Below, in pieces: positions 6,801 to 10,851 of a stretch of DNA of 10,851 bases. The notes under the pieces are model-generated. The model saw only the letters and a program-made list of their open reading frames with translations. It made no database searches and was not told the DNA's origin. The stretch covers positions 1 to 10,851 of the forward strand of contig JAGFNK010001326.1 of assembly GCA_025769875.1 (NCBI GenBank), in the 5' to 3' direction. A program made the translations under genes and the position numbers. This stretch comes from Russula earlei. Taxonomy: Eukaryota; Basidiomycota; Agaricomycetes; Russulales; Russulaceae. Every line of letters starts with the position of its first letter. Within the stretch, counting starts at the first letter, position 1.

Positions 6801-7121
6801 ACCCCAATGAAGTATGGCAGTTGTCAGACTGTCCATTTGTGATACTCTCATCTTCCTGGGTACTCCCCTGCGACCCGCTCAGTTTAAAGACTCCCCTCGT
6901 CCCCAAGGTACTCTTCTACAACCGCCTTGTTTAAAGCCCCTTGCTGCACTGGCTTCTAACCTTTGCCTCTGCCTCCAGTTACACGTACCAGTCTCCATCT
7001 GGTATATCTTAGTCATTTGGCTCGTCCTCTTGTTCAACGCCGCCTAGGCCGTGTACCATCTGTTCCGACCCTTGCCCACCTGCTCCTGAGTCCACATGGA
7101 TCAGCAGTACGTGTCTTGACA

Positions 7122-7141
7122 TCTGGACAGTCTCTCATCAT
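7122..7141 (+). other. Candidate primer-binding site region
   Basis: Immediately after the LTR the sequence reads TC-TGGACAGTCTCTCATC. Most LTR retrotransposons have a tRNA-complementary site that begins TGG (complement of the tRNA CCA end) within a few bases of the LTR. The position and TGG fit; which tRNA would match cannot be told by eye. Confidence 0.4.
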
Positions 7142-7367
7142 CCTTGTATTGACCAGCCAATGCTCAAGTGTCCACTCCTAACTCCCCCACTTTGGTTAAC
7201 ACCTCCTTGCGCCTCCCTTCTCCTCTGCAACCCACCCCTACGCACTGCCCTTCGCATCCTCACTGAAGACATCGACCCAGTCGACACATACTCGCCCCTT
7301 AGCATCCTATACTCCCCAACAGCCCCACCATTGTCTCCCAACATTTCCCAGCCTATCCCAGGCGACT

Positions 7368-7994
7368 TTGTCCCTGTTGGCACTCCCCCTCCCACGCAGA
7401 ACGAGCAACAGCAAGCAGACCATCCTCCCTTGCCTGAAGGCTTCCTCAACCGTCCCCCTTGCACAGCATTTCGCTTCCATCCGTACCAGTACTTTGTCCT
7501 CCCCCACCACCAATCGTCACCAGGAGCAGTGGCGTCCCCTCCACGACTTAAATCACCAAGATTACCTTGGACGCATCCCTACCTCAGACCAGTTAGCTCG
7601 TCACGCATTCACAGACACCTTCACCACCACCTTTCGTGCACGCATTGTCCACACTTTTGCGGTTGAACCCTCCAACGCTGCCCTTGCCACCGAGTACGGC
7701 CTCACCCCCTTTGGCATTTGTTCTAACATTGGGATATACGCCCCGGATGCTGACTTCCCCCTTGGACGAATTGCATACATTTTTAACACTTCATTGTTTA
7801 GGAAACTTCTTACTTTGCCCACTGTTTACCACCCTGCTTACGAGGGCTCGTTTTGCTTATCTATCGTACACGACTTCTTGGACGGACGTCTCGCTTTTGC
7901 TTATGGTTACTTACATTTTGAAGAGAACAGTAACCGCGTCTCCCTACGTCACTATTCGACTTATACAGTTGATACCATCCGCTTCAACCCATAG
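7368..7994 (+). pseudogene. Segment of the pre-gag reading frame, first globular part
   Basis: The protein-like part starts around 7515 (HQEQWRPLHDLNHQDYLGR) and continues through SDQLARHAFTDTF, ATEYGLTPFGICSNIGIYA and LAFAYGYLHFEENSNRVSLR to TAG 7992-7994. The ATG at 7368 lies in the alternative frame upstream and is unlikely to be used. After the TAG the same frame stays protein-like for 32 more codons, so the stop looks like a Gln-to-stop change or similar. Family not recognised. Confidence 0.55.
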
Positions 7995-8033
7995 TTACTT
8001 CGCTTCTGCTTCACACCTCATATTCCCCCTAAC

Positions 8034-8054
8034 CCTCTCGAAATAATCGAGAGG
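8034..8054 (+). other. Perfect 8-bp hairpin
   Basis: CCTCTCGA (8034-8041), loop AATAA (8042-8046), TCGAGAGG (8047-8054). It lies within the pre-gag reading frame (codons for NPLEIIER), so it may be coincidental to the protein sequence. Confidence 0.6.
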
Positions 8055-9128
8055 TACCATCTCAAAACCATAGATCTTGCGCACAGTTCTTAAAAAGTAA
8101 GAACCACCCTTGTAACGCTTCAATAAAAGATCGAATAAACCTTTCTCCTTTGCCTTAACTAAAGTGCCTCAAGAATATGCCTTAGAAGAAGACAAAGAAG
8201 AGGACGCTATCACTAGACACGTCTTAAGTCTAAATCACTATCGAACCTGGGCCTCCACTGCGTTTCCTGTTAACACCTTAACAAACCTACACGACGTACC
8301 ATGAATAGAACCACCCCATGAGACTTTCCTCATCTCATTGTCAAGGAGTTCCTTGAAGTCTTACCATTTGGACAACTCCTAAGCCACGACGAACAACGCA
8401 TTATATCTTGAAACCCTTAGTCGACTCCTGCCACCAGCACAACAACAACTATTATATTGGCAACTTGCTCAAGCAAAGAACATCCTAGGACCACCAGTTG
8501 ATTATCAATCCCTGCGCTCTAGTGAATTGAATCTTTGGACCAGGATCATCCAACCACATCACCATCTCATTGTTAATTCTTTAAGAACAGGGTATCGCCT
8601 GTTTACCTGGCTTGGACATACATCAGCTACTATCGTCTCACTGTCCAGTTCTACCACCTACGCCTCAACAGAATACAAAGGGAAAATCAATCTTACGTCC
8701 AACTTGCTGTTGTACCAGGAATACACAACACCTTTGATTGGGAGACTAACTCTTGGCTATACGACACAGACTACAATCAACCTTGGGCAATTACCAGCCC
8801 AGACGCCTCATATACTGGTCCCCCTGCATACTATTCTGTCCCAGCAATTTTAGAAGCCTCAAGTCTTGCCCCTCGACCCCTCACACCGATTCAGACCACT
8901 GTCCCAACTAGCCAAGAACGTTGGTCTGCCAGCACAGAAGATACTGAGTCAAATCCGTGGACAGCAAGGTGTAACTGCAAAACAGAGTATTGCATGTGCA
9001 ACTTTCGACCAGACACACCCCTACTCCTGACGGAATTACCTTGTGGACGCCAGGCGATTACCATCTCCCCATTCGATAAATCTGGCTCCTCGACACAGGA
9101 GACGCGCATCATCCCAACGACCCCCTGA

Positions 9129-9663
9129 GAGAGAAACAGTTCCCAACGCAAGAGGATTTCTTGTTGAAAGACCATTACCTCCTACCCCTCCTGATGCCTA
9201 CGTACCCTTGTTTACCAATCGTATTCCTACCCCTGTCATACCTGTCCAACCCTTTGCATCACCCCTTGTTGAATCCCCTGATAGTACCGATCTTAGGAAT
9301 ACTGATTTACACTGTTATCTACCAGAACAATCCTTCTTAGCATTAAACCTACCTACGCGTTCAAGGAGAGAGTTAATTGAATTCAAGAATTATTGTACCC
9401 AAGCTTGGCATCAACGACTGACACACTTTATAGTTTACAAGCACCCCACCAAGGAAATAAGTGACTTTGCCATCTCCCCAGCAGAATTTGAAGGATATCT
9501 GTGGAAAACCCGAGTAGTTCTAACACAAAGCAGCATTACTGAAGAATACTCCCGAATCCAATTAAGAAAACATCAAGGAAGACCCGATACCATTCGACTA
9601 AAGCCAGCCTACACCATTGCATATCCTTGGAACAACGGTCATTGGACTATAACAGTTGTCTAG
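9129..9663 (+). pseudogene. Segment of the pre-gag reading frame, C-terminal part
   Basis: Open frame from the C5 run at 9121-9125 to TAG 9661-9663. It begins with a Pro-rich linker (VERPLPPTPPDAYVPLF, PTPVIPVQPFASPLVESP) and then a compact region: NTDLHCYLPEQSFLALNL, FKNYCTQAWHQRLTHFIVYK, AEFEGYLWKTRVVL, and AYTIAYPWNNGHWTITVV at the end. An upstream ATG-equivalent at 9043 lies in the shadow of the preceding frame. No nuclease, protease or zinc-knuckle motif is visible. The TAG-ATCT-ATG spacing to gag suggests coupled translation or a frameshift. Confidence 0.55.
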
Positions 9664-9667
9664 ATCT

Positions 9668-10851
9668 ATGAGCACTAGGAGGGACATCACTGACGAAGAA
9701 GAAAATCTAATCCCACTCCTATTTGAAAACCTCAGTTACGACACCCAAGATCACTGTTACCGAGGAAAATTTGCAGGCACCCCTATTATCAACCACGGAA
9801 ATCTTTCTGACACTTGGTTATACGAAGACGATAACGACGAAGTTACCACTGAACAACTTAAAGCGGCAGCCCCAGGAGCAGAAAACGTTCAAGACTTCAA
9901 CCCCTATAACTACACAGGCCTTTTCCTAGACAGACCAGTCAAGTGGAGCCGTTCTAGAAGACATTGGGTTTACTATAACAATCGAGAAGTCGATTTCTCA
10001 GCCAGAACACCTCAAGAAGTTACCGCTATCCTAGGAACTGCTCAGAGCACTCGAAGCACCACTCCAGGACCTTCTACTCGGCGTAATACCCAACAACCTA
10101 CTCCTCATACAACTAGCAACGTACCACAAGCAGTCCCTCGAACGCTCACTCCAACTAGAATCCAACTACAAGGTTCAGCCCCACCTATTGTTACAGCTAC
10201 AACAACTCAGAATCCCACCATGTCAAGCAATCCACGCCTTGTTGGAACAGCACCAGAACCCTTTGATGGAAAGGCTGATAACGCAGAAAGCCTTTTGGGC
10301 AGCTTTGGCCAATTATTATTACATCAATGGCGACTCCTTTACAGATGAAAGCAAGAAAGTTGCCGCTGCACTAACCCACTTTAAAGTAGGAACACCCGCT
10401 GGAGCATGGGCTAGAGAACAAACCACCAAGGCTATGGCTCGTACCGTAGCAGACTATGGGTCATGGGACGACTTCAAGAAAGCCTTTGCCGATCATTTTA
10501 TTCCTGCAGAAGCAGAATTGGCCTCCGCTAATACCATGCACACCTACTACCAAGGGAAACTACCATTTAATGAATGGTATCAGAAATGGTCGCACCACGC
10601 ATCACGAGCTACCACTGACGAAAGAACAAAGATGTACGCATTCAGGAAGAATATTAACCCGGCCCTACATCAGAAAATACTAGGGATCACGCCGACACCA
10701 ACTACACTTGCAGCCCTTGTCAAAGCAGCAAGAGAATTTGACAACCTTTTCCACCTATACAACTCCACTGCTTTTCGAGGAGGACACTCTGTGCGTACCC
10801 GAGGATTAAACACTCAGGGATCAGATAATCCCTTGGAAATTAACTTGTACC
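9668..10851 (+). pseudogene. gag: Retrotransposon Gag polyprotein, cut by the window edge, one frameshift
   Basis: Structural capsid protein that packages element RNA into virus-like particles in the cytoplasm. ATG 9668 (MSTRRDITDEEENLIPLLFE) is the first ATG after the previous stop. Residues 1-120 form an unrecognised aromatic region (FLDRPVKWSRSRRHWVYYNN); about 10030-10240 is a Ser/Thr/Pro/Gln-rich linker; the Retrotrans_gag-like domain begins at PEPFDGKADNAE (about 10255). At 10291-10296 the frame changes by one extra base: frame 2 gives a stop at 10346-10348, while frame 3 continues FWAALANYYYINGDSFTDES, then GTPAGAWAREQ, SWDDFKKAFADHF, FNEWYQKWSHHASRA and AALVKAAREFDNLF, open to the window end. 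No zinc knuckle is reached. Confidence in the Gag domain is high. Confidence 0.85.

Larger units (their letters stand above)
6293..7121 (+). repeat. 5' LTR, 829 bp
   Basis: It starts TGTTATGAACC and ends GTCTTGACA, giving the TG...CA termini expected of LTRs with a TGT...ACA short inverted repeat. The right end is fixed by the exact loss of similarity with the antisense copy after 7121; the left end by the matching break at 6292/6293. Inside are three 31-bp direct repeats (6577-6669), a TATATAA box (6794-6800), and presumably the R and U5 parts after about 6825. A 5-bp target duplication would be ATGAG (6288-6292), to be sought after the 3' LTR outside the window. Confidence 0.82.
7160..9663 (+). 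pseudogene. Long unrecognised reading frame between the LTR and gag, broken in this copy
   Basis: Conceptually about 830 codons. ATG 7160 follows the leader; frame 2 runs to about 7505 (Pro-rich), frame 3 from about 7510 to TAG 7992-7994 and on through LEIIERYHLKTIDLAHSS to TAA 8091-8093. A disturbed stretch follows to about 8120, then frame 1 (VPQEYALEEDKEED) with TGA 8302-8304, frame 3 from about 8325, frame 1 from about 8405 (LSRLLPPAQQQLLYWQLAQA), frame 3 from about 8600 (AWTYISYYRLTVQFYHLRLN), and frame 1 from about 9121 to TAG 9661-9663. Each junction joins text of similar composition. Features: Pro-rich N-terminus, an aromatic central part, a Cys cluster CxCx4CxC (8970-8999), and a C-terminal block ending NGHWTITVV. 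I recognise no domain. The stop is 4 bp before the gag ATG. Confidence 0.65.
6293..10851 (+). mobile_element. LTR retrotransposon, Ty3/Gypsy type, 5' portion
   Basis: Order: 5' LTR (6293-7121), short leader with a possible primer-binding site, a long unrecognised reading frame (7160-9663) and gag with a Retrotrans_gag-like domain (9668 to the window edge). Protease, reverse transcriptase, RNase H, integrase and the 3' LTR would lie to the right, outside the window, so assignment to Ty3/Gypsy rests on the Gag domain alone. Insertion into an antisense LTR of its own family is indicated at the left junction. The coding parts carry frameshifts and stops in this copy. Confidence 0.8.

Noticed and set aside
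6234..6906. Similar short peptides on opposite strands (6234-6470 + and 6715-6906 -)
   Set aside because: They are the two arms of the LTR inverted repeat read from each side, not a conserved protein.
6018..7121. Foldback (terminal-inverted-repeat) DNA transposon with 275-bp arms
   Set aside because: The arm boundaries coincide with an LTR 3' end and an LTR TG start, the middle contains a TATA box and U3 repeats, and a Gag-encoding region follows; a nested LTR explains all of this.
7138..7513. Minus-strand Gly-rich frames at 7138-7513
   Set aside because: They are antisense to the Pro-rich start of the pre-gag frame; Gly/Pro richness simply mirrors the C-rich plus strand.
8097..8164. Possible 68-bp intron (GTAAGA ... 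CTTAACTAAAG) in the pre-gag frame
   Set aside because: The splice-like ends are attractive, but the branch-like CTTAAC is only a few bases from the AG, and the surrounding frames can also be joined by single-base changes. Not strong enough to annotate.
10288..10300. Programmed frameshift inside gag
   Set aside because: The frame change interrupts the conserved Gag domain core, not a domain boundary or the gag-pol junction, and there is no classic slippery heptamer. A one-base insertion fits better.

Overview
The window is a transposon-rich stretch of what is most likely a basidiomycete (Agaricomycetes-type) fungal genome. This rests on element content: a fungal-style Helitron Rep-helicase, a Ty3/Gypsy-type LTR retrotransposon, and a short Myb/SANT-like segment of the kind common in mushroom genomes. 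There is no bacterial gene organisation and no convincing intact host gene. Species cannot be told from the sequence.

Layout, left to right. (1) 1-3706: the body of a Helitron RepHel gene on the + strand, entering from the left edge. The protein can be followed almost without gaps by changing frame. It holds the Rep HUH motif, the two-tyrosine region and the PIF1-family helicase motifs, but about ten single-base frameshifts, two in-frame TAG codons, a 20-bp tandem duplication and a Ser in place of the motif VI Arg make it a pseudogene as written. (2) 3836-3932: tandem 14-mers and three closely packed palindromes, the probable 3' terminal region of the Helitron. (3) 3933-5050: AT-rich, gene-free DNA with diverged direct repeats, and at 4832 a candidate PIF/Harbinger-type end next to TAA. 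(4) 5215-5358: a Myb/SANT-like coding fragment, then small GGCAGCCCCAT hairpins and a pyrimidine-rich stretch of unclear nature. (5) 6018-6292: the last 275 bp of an LTR in minus orientation. (6) 6293-10851: the 5' part of a second LTR retrotransposon of the same family in plus orientation: an 829-bp 5' LTR (6293-7121), a long unrecognised reading frame (7160-9663) and gag (9668 onward, cut by the right edge).

The two LTR copies form a 275-bp inverted repeat whose inner boundary coincides to the base with TGTTATG, the start of the plus-strand LTR. The simplest reading is that the plus-strand element inserted into an older antisense LTR of its own family. The most unusual item is the roughly 830-codon reading frame between the LTR and gag. 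Ty3/Gypsy elements normally put gag first; here a long, composition-consistent but unrecognised protein precedes gag by a TAG-ATCT-ATG junction. It too is broken by frameshifts and stops in this copy, so its integrity must be judged from other copies.

The preponderance of single-base indels over nonsense changes in both elements is compatible either with decay or with uncorrected sequencing error in homopolymers, and that question affects every 'pseudogene' call here.
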